Shown: piece by piece, positions 10,963 to 21,741 of the stretch
Numbering within the stretch: the stretch's first letter is position 1
Layout: each line of letters starts with the position of its first letter
NCBI GenBank assembly: GCA_022702485.1
Contig: JAJIYY010000002.1
Location: 186,001 to 250,000, forward strand
Length of the DNA stretch: 64,000 nt
Reading direction: 5' to 3'
From: Simplicillium sp. C3G150-2
Taxonomy: Eukaryota; Ascomycota; Sordariomycetes; Hypocreales; Cordycipitaceae
The notes under the pieces: model-generated
Told to the model about the DNA's origin: nothing
What the model saw: the letters and a program-made list of their open reading frames with translations, nothing else
Databases searched by the model: none
Made by a program: the position numbers and the translations under genes

Positions 10963-12113
10963 TTTCAGCGATAACTTGTTTGCGACGAAAGTTTACTCAA
11001 TTTTGTAGAATCAAGGGCAAAGACTTCAATTTGTATTGGCTATAATACCCGACGGCATAGTCCGCAAGCAAACCCCATGTAGGGCTTCATCTTGCGCTAT
11101 TTACTACAGCTAGATTGAATCTGGCAGCTTCCTTGGCAGAGCGACGTGACATTGTTCCGATTTTATTAATTTAATCAGAAGAGATTGGTGCCATGAATCC
11201 GACCTACCCAATCGAGAATCGTACGATGCTTGTTGAAGATCGTCCGGAACCTCGGACCCTGCTTGGGCCCTGTTTTTTTTTGGGGGGGGGGGGGCTTAAG
11301 CGCTCTAGGGGAGGTGTTCACTTTTGTTCGTGCTAGACGGCGGGGTTCTAGGCTGGAGCTGAAGCCAGTCCACGACCGAGCCACAGGTGGCATACCCGCC
11401 TTTACAAGCCAAGTAAGGGCAGAAAGGTATTCTATTATAGGAATATTATTTTATAGGGGACTTAATAATATAATCCTATTTTTTTTAAAACTCTAAAGTA
11501 GCCTTATCAATTTATTTAAAAAATTAGATAGCTTATACTATAGATAGACATTACTATAGTATTTTTTTTTAAGAGCTGCTAATTTACAGCTAAGCCTGGT
11601 GTATCGGGTAAAAAGAGACTTCCCATTTCTCGTATTTACTAGCTCTTAGCCTAAAGTGAATAAAGGGTTAAACCGGGTCGGATCCAGTCAGTCTTACGTA
11701 CTACGGCCAAGTGGCTATAGGAACTAATACTGTATATGGGCTATGTAACTGAGCCCATCCACTGGTCTTGTGCTAGTTTCTGCTTACAATTCAGTCTCAT
11801 CGTGCCTTATTTGAGGGGCGATTGAGCAAGTCTGAAGGACGCGATGGTCTAGTGAGAATCTGGATCTTTGTTCTATACTATTCTTTTATCTGAGTAGTCA
11901 TCTTTTAAGTCCGCTACAGAACTCGACGTCGGATCAGATCGCCGATGTGCCTGGAGAGAGGCGTCTTTAATATCTCATAGTCTTCACACGGGCAGATGGA
12001 AATCAAATGCCGGTGGAATATTATCAAATAATTTCTGGACAGCATTCCATCTCTACCGAGCCCACAACTTCAGAAATAGACATCGCGCTCGGAGGACCAA
12101 TGACTGAAATGGC
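10963..12113. other. Gene-free segment with homopolymer and AT-rich island
   Basis: No gene is recognised. T9 (11273-11281) runs directly into G13 (11282-11294). From about 11430 to 11600 the sequence is strongly AT-rich with TATA/ATAG-rich words, unlike the neighbouring genes and compatible with an old RIP-mutated repeat. I could not identify an element type, terminal repeats or a transposase. Confidence 0.5.
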
Positions 12114-13473
12114 TTAATCGAGCCCACTGTACCGACCCTTCGCATTGACCCTCGGACTGTTCAGAAATCTAGCGGCGAAATCAATGGCTTTTTGGTTCTC
12201 CTCGCTTGCTTTTTGGAGAATTGCATCCATATGTAAGGCTGGCCTCTTCCCAGCAATGACATTCGCAACGCACATCGCAGCAGTGACAGCCATATTGGTT
12301 CCTTGGCCCAAATTGGGTTGTACCTGTGCGAGAGCTTCCCCAACCAGGAATAGACGGTCGTGGAAATGAGAGCCCTTTGGTGATACAATACTCGAGACGA
12401 CTGATGCGAATGGAAGCTTGATTTTACCAAGTATCGGAGCCATGTCCGGATGCAGATGAGGCGTAATCTTGGCTACCTCCCTCTCCCAGACCTCGGGCCG
12501 CATCTTACCCTTTGGCAATGTAGTACGGTGCGTGTAATTGTCGGTATCGGTAAGAATTGAAGAGATAGACTCGTCAGGCCGATCATACATCACTAAGTTG
12601 ATGTAGCGAGCGCCGTCTCCAAGAGCACCATTTTGACCAGGGATCGTATACCTTCACGGGTCAGTCGCTTATCGTTCATACAGAAGAGGATGACCTACAA
12701 AACCATGTAGGCAGAGGCTGATGGTATGGGATAAATGGTTGTATTACTCTCAACCTTGTCCAACAACTCTTTATGAAGTTCGGAGGTCGGAACAACGCCG
12801 CGCCAAATCATGTAGTCTTGTTCAGATCTCTTCAGATCTGGAAACAGTTGACTTCTCACGGTAGAGCTAGCACCATCAGCCGCCACGACGTAGTCCGCTG
12901 TGTAGGTGCGAGTTTCGCCAGAATTGACGTCCTGCGCAGTGACTTTTAGGCTTTCGCCATCTTCTTCAACTCTAGTGGCTTTTATCCCAGTATCGAAACT
13001 AATCACGCTTCCGGAATCTGGCAATTTCGGGGGATCAGGGCAATACAAGCTTTTATAGCCGTCAAAATTGGCACGCAGGCGGTAGTAAATGGCATCCCAC
13101 GAAGTTGACTCATAGCCAATGGGTATTGTTTGCTTTGACTCTGTGTGTTCATCCATGATGTTCATGAATTTCGACGGAGTCCCAATGGGGATACTCTTCA
13201 GCTGATCGTTCTCCTCGAAGAATCGCTGGACCTGTGCTGACAATCCAATGCCAGCAGCCATGCCTTCCCGCTGGGAGGACGTTGCTAATTCGAGGATGCG
13301 AACATTGTGACCTTGCTTTTTGAGTAATATTCCTGTGAACAGTCCAGCACAAGAGCCGCCGATCTAGAATATCTTTATTAGTGCTTGGTTGCAAAGCAGT
13401 GTCGGACCTCGACACTCACAACGACGATGTCTAGCGCCTTGGTGGTTTCCTGTACAGATTGCTCAGAAGCCAT
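12114..13473 (-). CDS. FAD-dependent monooxygenase 1
   Basis: Three exons (13473-13420, 13363-12699, 12651-12114; introns of 56 and 47 bases) close in frame to 418 residues. The FAD Rossmann start is IGGSCAGLFTGILLKK with the glutamate-ending strand VRILE. The central motif is AADGASSTVRS, and the late FAD motif appears as VGEALAQVQPNLGQGTN instead of the usual GDA. This is a class A aromatic-type hydroxylase layout: it would use FAD, NAD(P)H and O2 to hydroxylate or epoxidise a small molecule. There is no signal peptide. It lies in tandem with a second FAD monooxygenase upstream. Whether the D-to-E change in the GD motif matters is unknown. Confidence 0.85.
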
Positions 13474-13956
13474 TTTGAAGCATGAAAATTCTGTCACAGA
13501 AGAGTTCCGGGACTGTTGGAAATCGGAGACTTTTAAATTGAACTGGACGAAGTAGTAAGACTAGGGCTGCGAGGTTGCCTTTTAAACAAGGCTATGTTTC
13601 CGACATCTCCGCACATAATGGGGCTGCTCGCGCTGTGACCGCAAGTTAGGTGCAACCCAACACAGTTTTTGGTACAGATCTTGGCGACGGATCATCTCAA
13701 CGTAAAGCTATGTTTCTTCCATTGTTTTTTCTTTTCCTTCTTTCTTTTTTCGGCGGCATCTAGTCATAGCAAAAGTCCCATAACTCTATCTCTATCATAT
13801 ATGCCAGCAATTTCTACTATTTCATCGTTGATATGAGCTCACTGACCCTCCACGCTGGCTTCACATGCTGTCATGCGTTCAACGTAACAGTTACACTGCA
13901 TCCTGGGCAGCACTCAGCGCTTTTTTGGCCTGCGACATTGATGTTAATATACATTT
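13474..13956. other. Spacer between two tandem monooxygenases
   Basis: These 483 bases lie upstream of monooxygenase 1 and downstream of monooxygenase 2. They include pyrimidine tracts near 13725-13760. No gene is recognised. Confidence 0.4.
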
Positions 13957-15234
13957 TCAGCTTGATATGTTCGACTTGCTTACCTCCTCTGCAGCGTCGT
14001 AATTCAAATTCCACTTCAGCCAAGGCAACGTATTGAATGGAGCACTGGCATCTCCGTCGCCCATCGGTAGGTTCTTCTGCTCATGGGTCAGTTCGTCTCC
14101 TGGAGCCATTCCCTTATTGAGAAGCTTGTAATTGTGTAGCGATCCATTTTGCAGTTGTGTTGTGCGCGGCATACGGGTTTTCTCCCACAGCATAATCAGA
14201 TCCGATGTCTCGCGTCCACTCTCCAGAAATATGGACAGTGCATCGACATCCTCAACAATACAGCTAAAGCCTTGCGCGAGATTTGGCAACATGGCATGAG
14301 CCGAGTCACCAAGAAGTATAAGTCGTCTTCCAGCACTCGACCATCGCTTCATCGGTTCCAAACGAGCTAGACGCCAACGCGAGCACTCCTCTGTCATACC
14401 GGCGAGGGCACCCAGAATAGGGTGATAGGGCGCAAAGAAATCTTGAACAATCTTGGGATCCCCTACTTCGTCAAAGAGTCTGGGGTTGGAATTGTCTGCG
14501 TCTTTATGCTGGATAGAAAACATGATGTTGAAGAGGCGTCGCGCATGGTTGTAATTACCGACGATGTAGCCACCTTGGCATGCAAAGAATAACGAATCTC
14601 TGCTATCGGGCTCGTTCACCATAAATTTAGTCACATTATTGGCTGACAGGCTCTCCAGAGAAAGTTCTGCTGGATAGTGAGTCGAAGGAGCTGGGATTGG
14701 CGCAGGAGTTTCGGGCTCGCAGTGGCTTAAGATTGCAGGTCTTAAACGAGACGAAATTCCATCTGCAGCCAATAGCAAATCGGCCGTGATTTTAGTGCCG
14801 TCCCTGCATGCAATGTATGCATGAAAATCGTCTTCTGTCAACTGCGATACTTCTTTGTCGAAAGACACGCGGGCTCCAGCTTCGGTGGCCACTTTGAACA
14901 GGAAGTTCTGGAGTGCGCCTCGGTCGGTTGCCAACTCGGGATACTCGGAGAAGAATTCAGGCTTCACTCGTGAAAGTTCGTCATTGTTGAAGCCATTGCG
15001 AAATTGGTAATTCTGGATGTGAGTCGCTACAGACTCAAACCCATCACGTAGTCCCCAGCGGTAAAATGAGCGAACTGCATTCGAGCGGATGTAAATGGCA
15101 CCACTGGCAGTCGACAGGGAAGAAGATCGCTCAAGGACCTCGACGTCGTGGCCATCGCGGGCAAAGCGAACTGCGGCAGTTAAACCGCCTAGACCAGCAC
15201 CTGCGATGACGATTCGAAGTTGTTTAGAAGGCAT
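13957..15234 (-). CDS. FAD-dependent monooxygenase 2 (salicylate hydroxylase-like)
   Basis: A single exon encodes 425 residues from the ATG at 15234. Motifs in order are GAGLGGLTAAVRFARDG with VEVLERS (ADP of FAD, residues about 10-40), LLAADGISSRLR (about 170), and LLGDSAHAMLPNLAQG (about 310), the canonical GD motif. This is a class A flavoprotein hydroxylase for an aromatic or other conjugated substrate. A weak donor (GTAAGC) near the 3' end leaves open a small terminal intron. It shares only the family motifs with monooxygenase 1, so the pair is not a recent duplication. Confidence 0.87.
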   Translation of the reverse strand: MPSKQLRIVIAGAGLGGLTAAVRFARDGHDVEVLERSSSLSTASGAIYIRSNAVRSFYRWGLRDGFESVATHIQNYQFRNGFNNDELSRVKPEFFSEYPELATDRGALQNFLFKVATEAGARVSFDKEVSQLTEDDFHAYIACRDGTKITADLLLAADGISSRLRPAILSHCEPETPAPIPAPSTHYPAELSLESLSANNVTKFMVNEPDSRDSLFFACQGGYIVGNYNHARRLFNIMFSIQHKDADNSNPRLFDEVGDPKIVQDFFAPYHPILGALAGMTEECSRWRLARLEPMKRWSSAGRRLILLGDSAHAMLPNLAQGFSCIVEDVDALSIFLESGRETSDLIMLWEKTRMPRTTQLQNGSLHNYKLLNKGMAPGDELTHEQKNLPMGDGDASAPFNTLPWLKWNLNYDAAEEVSKSNISS

Positions 15235-15716
15235 CACGGCGCAATCTGCGACATGAAAAGCGAAATTGACTTGAAACTCAATGCCTGGAAAATTATGAAG
15301 CGATCAGAGGGACACGCAGCTCGTTATGGCTATGTACCTAGAAGGTATTTGCCAGTGTGGTTAGGTGGCTTCTGTTGAACTGGGGCGAAATAAACGACAA
15401 ACGACACCTGGGACGGATGGATCACTGGCGATCCATGCATACCAAAATCGTTACAATTTTCTATGTCTCCATTGGTGCTTACGACGCCCGCCAGTGAAGC
15501 AATTTATTCAAAAGGTGCTTCGCGCCGCTGGAGCTGACTCAGAGGAAGCTTCAGAATGGATACTGGCAAACAAGAAAAGCGAGTAATTACCGCGCAGGTA
15601 AAGCAGCCTACGACAGCCTGTGGGTGAGGTGTGCATGGGGCTGATTGGCTACAATCTTGGCAAGTCTTTGAGAACGCCGCTGAGAGCGCTCCCAGTTGCA
15701 CGTATTGATAGCAAAG
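15235..15716. other. Divergent promoter region, monooxygenase 2 / AsnRS paralog
   Basis: The minus-strand monooxygenase and the plus-strand AsnRS-like gene start on either side of this 482-base region. An open frame at about 15365-15586 has no recognisable family. The N-terminal residues expected for a full-length fungal AsnRS were looked for here and not found. Confidence 0.45.
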
Positions 15717-17537
15717 ATGGATATGTTTGACTATTTTAATAAGGTTTGCAACTATAAATTACTTTCAAGTATATTTTGGGCATATCTACGAAGTGGCGCC
15801 AGTGCGACCTACCAAGTAAAGAAGACCGGCGAGACAGAATACAAACCAGCGGCCAAGGCCGCCCTGAAAAAGACAGCGAGCTATGTAGACGCCCAGAGAA
15901 AGAAACAGAAAGCAGCCGCAGAGCGTGCTGAGAAAGAAGCTCAGCTCGAAATAAGCAGAGAAGCAGTGCTTGCTCTAGCGAAGAAAATCAAGATCACTGA
16001 AGATGCGAGTCTTCAGCCTGCCAAGCTAATCCGACTGGGAGACATCGATCCGATAACCATTGGAGGTCTCAGAGCAGCGAAGTCAGGTGAAGATGGAAAA
16101 ATACTCCGCATTCGTGTACAAGGGCGAGTGCACCGTCTCGCAAAGCAGGGGGGCATCTTATTCGTCACGTTGCGTCGTGGCCTTGATATGATGCAGTGCC
16201 TGCTGACTGGCGACCTCGCAAAGACATACGACGCTCTTACACTTACAAAAGAAACGTCAATGGAAATTACTGGTGAGCTCTGGGCTGTGCCTGAAGGATC
16301 TCATGCTCCTCTCAATAGGGAACTGCGTGCGGATTATTTCCGAATCATCGCCAAAGCTGTGGGTGGTGACGAATCTTTCACCAACATGGTTCCTGAAGAC
16401 GCAGATCCCAGCACTCTCCTCAACTTGCGACATCTTTCACTCCGCCAAGAAAAGGCGAGTGCCATTTTCTATGTGCGCGATGTGCTGGAGTGTGCCTTCA
16501 ACAGTGCGTACAAGGAACTCGGTATGAAGAAAGTCTGTCCGCCTGCTTTGGTGCAGACACAAGTTGAGGGGGGCGCCACGCTCTTCTCATTTGACTATTA
16601 CGGAGAAACGGCATATTTAACCCAGACCAGTCAACTCTACCTCGAGACTATCTTGCCTTCATTGGGTGATGTGTATTGTATAGAAAAGTCGTTTCGCGCT
16701 GAAAAGTCTTTGACTCGCCGTCATGTAAGTGGTTGCTGTGATTACTTCAATGGAAAGGTTACAACTAATGATAGCGAAGCTTGCTGAATACAGCCACATT
16801 GAAGCAGAACTAGACTTTATCACATTTGACGACTTGCTTGAACACCTGGAGCATATTATTTGTCAGGTAATTGACTTGATTCTCGATGATACAATCGCAG
16901 CCGCGAAGATTAAGCAATACAACCCCGAATTCAAGAAACCAGCTCGCCCATTCATGAGAATGCGATACAGCGACGCCATCGAATGGCTTCGAACAAGGGG
17001 CATAAAAACCTCTGAGGGAGAAGACCATGTATTTGGTGATGACATGTAAGTCGCGAATTATCTAAAGATGTTGGGTGTATCTGACCATTCGCCAGTGCGG
17101 AAGCTGCAGAGCGCCAAATGACCGACGAAATTGGTCGCCCGATCATGTTGACTCACTTCCCAGTTGAGATTAAAGCATTCTACATGCAAAAGGCTGAAGA
17201 TGACAAGCGCGTTACTGAGTCTGTGGATCTTTTGATGCCTGGAGTTGGAGAAGTCGTCGGAGGCAGCATGCGAATCTGGGATTATGATGAGCTGCTGGAA
17301 GCATACAAGCGAGAGGGCATTGATCCCGCAAAGTACTTTTGGTATCTTGATCAGCGCAAATATGGTTCATCGCCTCATGGTGGGTATGGATTGGGCGAGC
17401 AAAGGTATGTGTGCAGCTCCATTTGATAACTGCGCTGAGTGCTAATTTGTGCGAGATTTCTCGCATGGCTGATGAAACTCTGGACGGTGAGAGAGGCAAG
17501 CCTGTACCCTCGATTTATGGGACGGTGCACGCCATAA
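15717..17537 (+). CDS. Divergent cytosolic-type asparaginyl-tRNA synthetase paralog
   Basis: Four exons (15717-16724, 16780-17045, 17096-17404, 17456-17537) close in frame to about 554 residues. Family marks are YKPAAKAALKK with a Lys/Glu-rich helix, the OB-fold anticodon domain (RVHRLAKQGG, about 140), and the class II core: QTQVEGGATLF, SFRAEKSLTRRH, YSHIEAEL, RVTESVDLLMPG and GGYGLG. The protein ends TVREASLYPRFMGRCTP, so the C-terminus is intact. Three oddities stand out: the first about 30 residues do not match the usual start of fungal cytosolic AsnRS; motif 3 reads GLGEQR where ER is usual; and the anticodon domain has LRRG for the usual LRDG. It would charge tRNA-Asn if active. It may be an extra copy; the start codon is uncertain. 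Confidence 0.85.
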
Positions 17538-18121
17538 TTAAGGACCTGCAACACGTCTTGTCGCGTTTCAATAACTTTCGCTGCGAACATGTATAATCTG
17601 AGTCCTTCATTGCAGCAGTGGCAACTGGACAATAATAATGTATTTGATTATCGCATGTAGAACTTGCAATAATGTTGGAAATGCGATACCCAAATCAGTC
17701 AATTGCTATAAATTAATTCACACAGAGTGCACCATCCTCACTGCTTGCGCATCCTTGCTAGATATGGTAGCCGCGCAACCACCGCTTCAAACATTCTCCC
17801 GCGCCAATCAACACAGTCGAAATAATTCCTTTTCTGTTTTTCATCGCATCGTTTCTTCTCTTCTAGACCCATATCTATCTTGTCGATTTAAAATCTCCAA
17901 GGCCGTAAATGGGACTATCATCCCCCCGTCTCTCCTCTTTTTGATCTACTAGCACCACCACGAGCCTCGGCACTGACGTCACGCAAACATTTGTCATGTC
18001 CTTTTAGCCTACAACAGGACGAGACAAGCTCTCCCCAGATTCCCCGGATCGGACTACCCCAGCTTTATCTTTTCTTAGTTTCCGCAACCTCTATCACCGC
18101 ATCACACTACCAATCCACATC
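17538..18121. other. Intergenic, promoter of HsbA-like gene
   Basis: No gene is recognised in 584 bases. The last about 130 bases are rich in C and T with few G, typical of the leader of a strongly expressed fungal gene. Confidence 0.45.
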
Positions 18122-18820
18122 ATGAAGTTCTCAATTGTCCTCGGCCTAGCCGCCCTTGCCTCCGCGACTATCGTCGAGCGCGACGCCGCTCCCTACAAAG
18201 AGATCATCGACTCCATCACCTCCAATGTCGAGAAGCTCGACTCCGCTGTCAACAAGTACGACGGCAGCGACAAGAAGCCCGTCGTCGACGCCGCCAACAC
18301 CCTCGTCAAGTCAATCGATGATGGCAAGACCAAGATTGACGGCATGGGCTCGATCGAAGCTTCCGATGCTCTGCCCCTTAGCCAGGACCTCAGGGGACTT
18401 AACGCCAAGAGCCAGACACTGACTGAAGACTTGAAGAAGAAGCGCAGCACAGCGGCCAAGGCCGGCGAGTGCGATACGGTGCGCAAGGCGATTACGGATA
18501 TCAATTCGAGTGCGGAGGGCCTCGTCAATTCGGCTGTGAGCAAGATTCCCAAAGCGTACCAGAACCTGGCGCAGACTTTTGTCGACCAGTTCACGCAGAC
18601 GTTCAAGGACACCAAGGATTACTTCTCGGAACAAAACTGCAAGAATGGCCAAAATGGAGGATCTTCGCCTTCGGGTACTGGCTCGCCCACGACAGGCACT
18701 GCTCCGTCTGGTACAGCTACGCAGTCAGCTACGTCTGCGAGCGGATCAAGCGGAAGCTCCGTATTGAACCCCGCTGGTGCTGCTGGTTTGCTCTTGGCGG
18801 CGTTTGCCATGTACTTTTAA
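18122..18820 (+). CDS. HsbA-like GPI-anchored cell-wall mannoprotein
   Basis: This intronless gene encodes 232 residues. Residues 1-16 are a signal peptide, and VERD may be a processing site. Residues about 25-170 are helical and Lys/Asp-rich, matching the hydrophobic surface binding protein A (HsbA / cell wall mannoprotein 1) domain. Residues about 175-212 are Gly/Ser/Thr-rich, likely O-glycosylated, and the last about 17 residues are hydrophobic (GAAGLLLAAFAMYF), as in a GPI-attachment signal. It should sit on the cell surface; family members bind hydrophobic surfaces and recruit hydrolases. Codon use is strongly C-ending in the first half, suggesting high expression. Confidence 0.85.
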   Translation: MKFSIVLGLAALASATIVERDAAPYKEIIDSITSNVEKLDSAVNKYDGSDKKPVVDAANTLVKSIDDGKTKIDGMGSIEASDALPLSQDLRGLNAKSQTLTEDLKKKRSTAAKAGECDTVRKAITDINSSAEGLVNSAVSKIPKAYQNLAQTFVDQFTQTFKDTKDYFSEQNCKNGQNGGSSPSGTGSPTTGTAPSGTATQSATSASGSSGSSVLNPAGAAGLLLAAFAMYF

Positions 18821-18957
18821 TGAGCTTCAACGACTTTTATAATTTCATGGGAATTTGGGTATACATCTTTCGGGTATGCTCCGCACGGTGGTGATCAGGA
18901 TAGATTAGCACAGAATGAAAATTGATACCATTGCAATTAAATCATAAACGCAGCCTT

Positions 18958-21187
18958 CTACAGCTTATTAAGCCCTTCCTTGAGAGGGCCATCTCCAATT
19001 TCAGCGTACAGCTGCTCAATTTCCTTGCTGAACACCTTGGCCACGGTTGGCCTCTTCAACTTCAGCCTGTGCCGGGTTAGCGTTGCGTCAACAAACCATT
19101 TTGAACCAAGTACCTACGTTGGAGTGACTGTGCCATTGGCAACCGTGAAAGGGGCAACCTTAAGCGACACATTCTTCACTCTCTGGAACCCAGATAGGCT
19201 CTTCTCTTTGCCAATTCCATCGAGCACCTTGATGAACTCTCTTCTCACATCCGGATGCGCTGCCACTTCAGCAATTGCCTTGAAATTGGTAGAAGCAACG
19301 GCATCCTTCTTCAGAACATCAGCAGCAAAAGATGGGAATGTCTCAAGGTTGACGTCAAAGATTCCCACCAAGCTGGACCGGGTGCTATCTCCGTGGACGA
19401 AACCCATGGTAATCAAGTTCGTATTGGACATGTAGATGTTCTGAATCATCTCTGGCGCAACATATTCGCCCTGTGACAGCTTCACAATGTTCTTTTTGCG
19501 GTCAATAATCCTGAGTCGACCCAGCTCATCAATCGCCGCTACATCGCCTGTGTGCATCCAGCCATCTTTTTCAAAGGTTCTGGCGTTCTCTTCGTCATTC
19601 TTCAAATAGCCTGCACAGACAGCAGGACCTCTTACAAGAAGTTCACCGCGTGGGTATGGCTTATCAGAGACATAGTACTCTAGCTCTGGAATGTCTTCGA
19701 GACACACTTCAATGCAGGCCGAAGGTGGTCCGACATTCATTGTATCGTAATCATCTCTGAGCTGCATCGTTACACAGCCCGACAACTCAGTCATTCCGTA
19801 TCCTTGCCTCACGGGAGCAGCTAGTGCAGCGGACATGAACTGCTGCACTTGCGAGTCCAAAGGCGCGCTGCCATTTCCAATAAACGTCACGCGATCGAGT
19901 CCAAGTGCAGCCCGAATCTTGGATGCCCATACTCTATCGTAGAACCAATGCTTATGGGTAGCTTGACCGTCTGGGAGGCGGATTGCGGCGAGTTTGGCTT
20001 CCATGACTCGCCTGGAAATTGCACCTTTGACTCCTGGGGCTTCCACAGTCGCTGCATGAATGGCAGAATAGAAGCGATTATGTAGACGTGGGACTGCCGA
20101 AAACAGCGTCGGTCTCAACAACTTCAAATCTTCGCCAAGTTTCAGGAGATCGCCGCAGCAATAGCCTATGCTTGATCCGGATGCCAACAAGACATGCTCC
20201 ACAATGCGCTGCAAGACGTGTGCAAGCGGGAGAAAAGATAGGGACACGCCATCCGTTGACATTGGATTGCATGTTCTCGTGACAGCGTTGGTCGCGACCG
20301 AAGAAGCGTGAGTGACTATGACACCTTTGGGGTCACCAGTAGTCCCCGAGGTGTAGTTGATGGTGTAAACGTCAGTGGGCTCAGCTGGACGCATCGGATG
20401 GCCGAGTTCCTCTCCAAGCCTCTCAACTTGTTCAAGAGACCACAGGGCAATGCCGCGCTCCGCAGCAATCTCTTGCAAAATGGCGCGCTTGGTGATATGT
20501 GGCTCCTCACCCTGCTCTAGATCATCCAGAACGACAATCAATTTCAGTAATGGAAGCTTCGGGGCAAGATTCAGAAGTGTCGCGACGTGTGCTAGGGACG
20601 ACACAGCGCTTGTGAGCTCGGAATGATTCATGATGAACTCCGTAGCATTTGGACCCAGCGTCTCGTACAGCGAAACGGTGAAGAGTCCTTGGGACATGCA
20701 TCCTAGATCTATCTTGGAGTTAGTTTATCCGTTCTTAAGGCATTGTTGCAGCCGAAGTACCTGTAATCTGCCACTCGGGGCGATTGGCTGCCCACAGAGC
20801 CACACCTTTGTTGTTCCTATCCAATCCTAGACGGTTGCGCAACTCAACCAGTCCAACTCCGAAATGGTGTCGTCGCGTAGCTAGTTCCCCATAAGTTATC
20901 CACGAGAACTTTTGCTCAAATTCGTTTGACTCTGTGAGCCAGCGACGCCAGCCAAGGCATGGTTGCTGCGGGTACGTCTTTGCAGACAATTCAAAGAGGT
21001 CATGGATCGTGCGCACATCGGGGTCGAGTGTGGTCATTAATGGTTTGTCACGATATGACCATTGACGGTAAATTGCCGATCGGCCAGGTGTTTCTGAGCC
21101 AGGAATGGGCACTCCGTGAGGGGAGCCGGGAGGTGGAGGCTTGTTGAGCTCTCGAACCAGTGCTTGGATCTCTTCGTGATCAGGCAT
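18958..21187 (-). CDS. Long-chain acyl-CoA synthetase
   Basis: Three exons (21187-20761, 20708-19118, 19066-18958; introns of 52 and 51 bases) give 708 residues, normal for fungal fatty-acyl-CoA synthetases. Motifs are the AMP-binding P-loop YTSGTTGDPKG, GYGMTELSG, HTGDVAAIDELG and the fatty-acid-binding signature DRKKNIVKLSQGEYVAPE. It activates long-chain fatty acids with ATP and CoA. The C-terminal tripeptide NKL resembles, but is not, the canonical peroxisomal SKL. The start at 21187 (MPDHEE) is chosen because family homology begins soon after; the frame is open upstream, so an earlier start cannot be excluded. Confidence 0.93.
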
Positions 21188-21741
21188 GTTGGGTGTGTTG
21201 CCTCGTCTAGATGAGGGGTTAGGACTTGTCGACTCCTTCACGATGGACGCTGTTGTGTCGCTTCCTCGAAATGCGCACTCTGCCACGCTTTTTCGTGGCG
21301 AACTAGAATTTTTTGCAGTGTAAATGAGATTGGGGGGGTTTTGGCCGAAGGACTCGGGGTCTCGTTCACTTAATAAGTGTTGCATAGGTGATGACTGAGC
21401 ACATCCAACGACAAGGCTCTGTGGCGGCGCCCGCACGCATGTCAACGCCCGCAAAACATGATTTCTTTGCCGACCGGCCAATGGAGCGTTTTGTTTGGAT
21501 AATGTGTTGGGGTGGCAGGGTACTCAATATAGTCAGAAGAATATGCAATTGTTACGTGAATTTATGCCGTTGCGCGCTTGATTCACTCGGTTTTCCTATC
21601 CGATGGCACCCGATCACGTAATTCAGCCCTGCCGCAATTCGCTTGTAGCCTTTATCTTGTTTGCATTTCGTGTAAATTTCAACTCTACATATTTGTGTCA
21701 TTCATTTAGACTGCACTGGCATGTACTTGAGACTGCTCCCT
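21188..21741. other. Spacer between acyl-CoA synthetase and Rds1-like gene
   Basis: These 554 bases lie upstream of the minus-strand acyl-CoA synthetase and downstream of the minus-strand Rds1-like gene. The part nearest the synthetase stays open in its frame, probably by chance. No separate gene is recognised. Confidence 0.4.

Noticed and set aside
15365..15586. Open frame that might hold the missing N-terminus of the AsnRS paralog
   Set aside because: Its translation does not resemble the AsnRS N-terminal domain and no splice joins it in frame convincingly.
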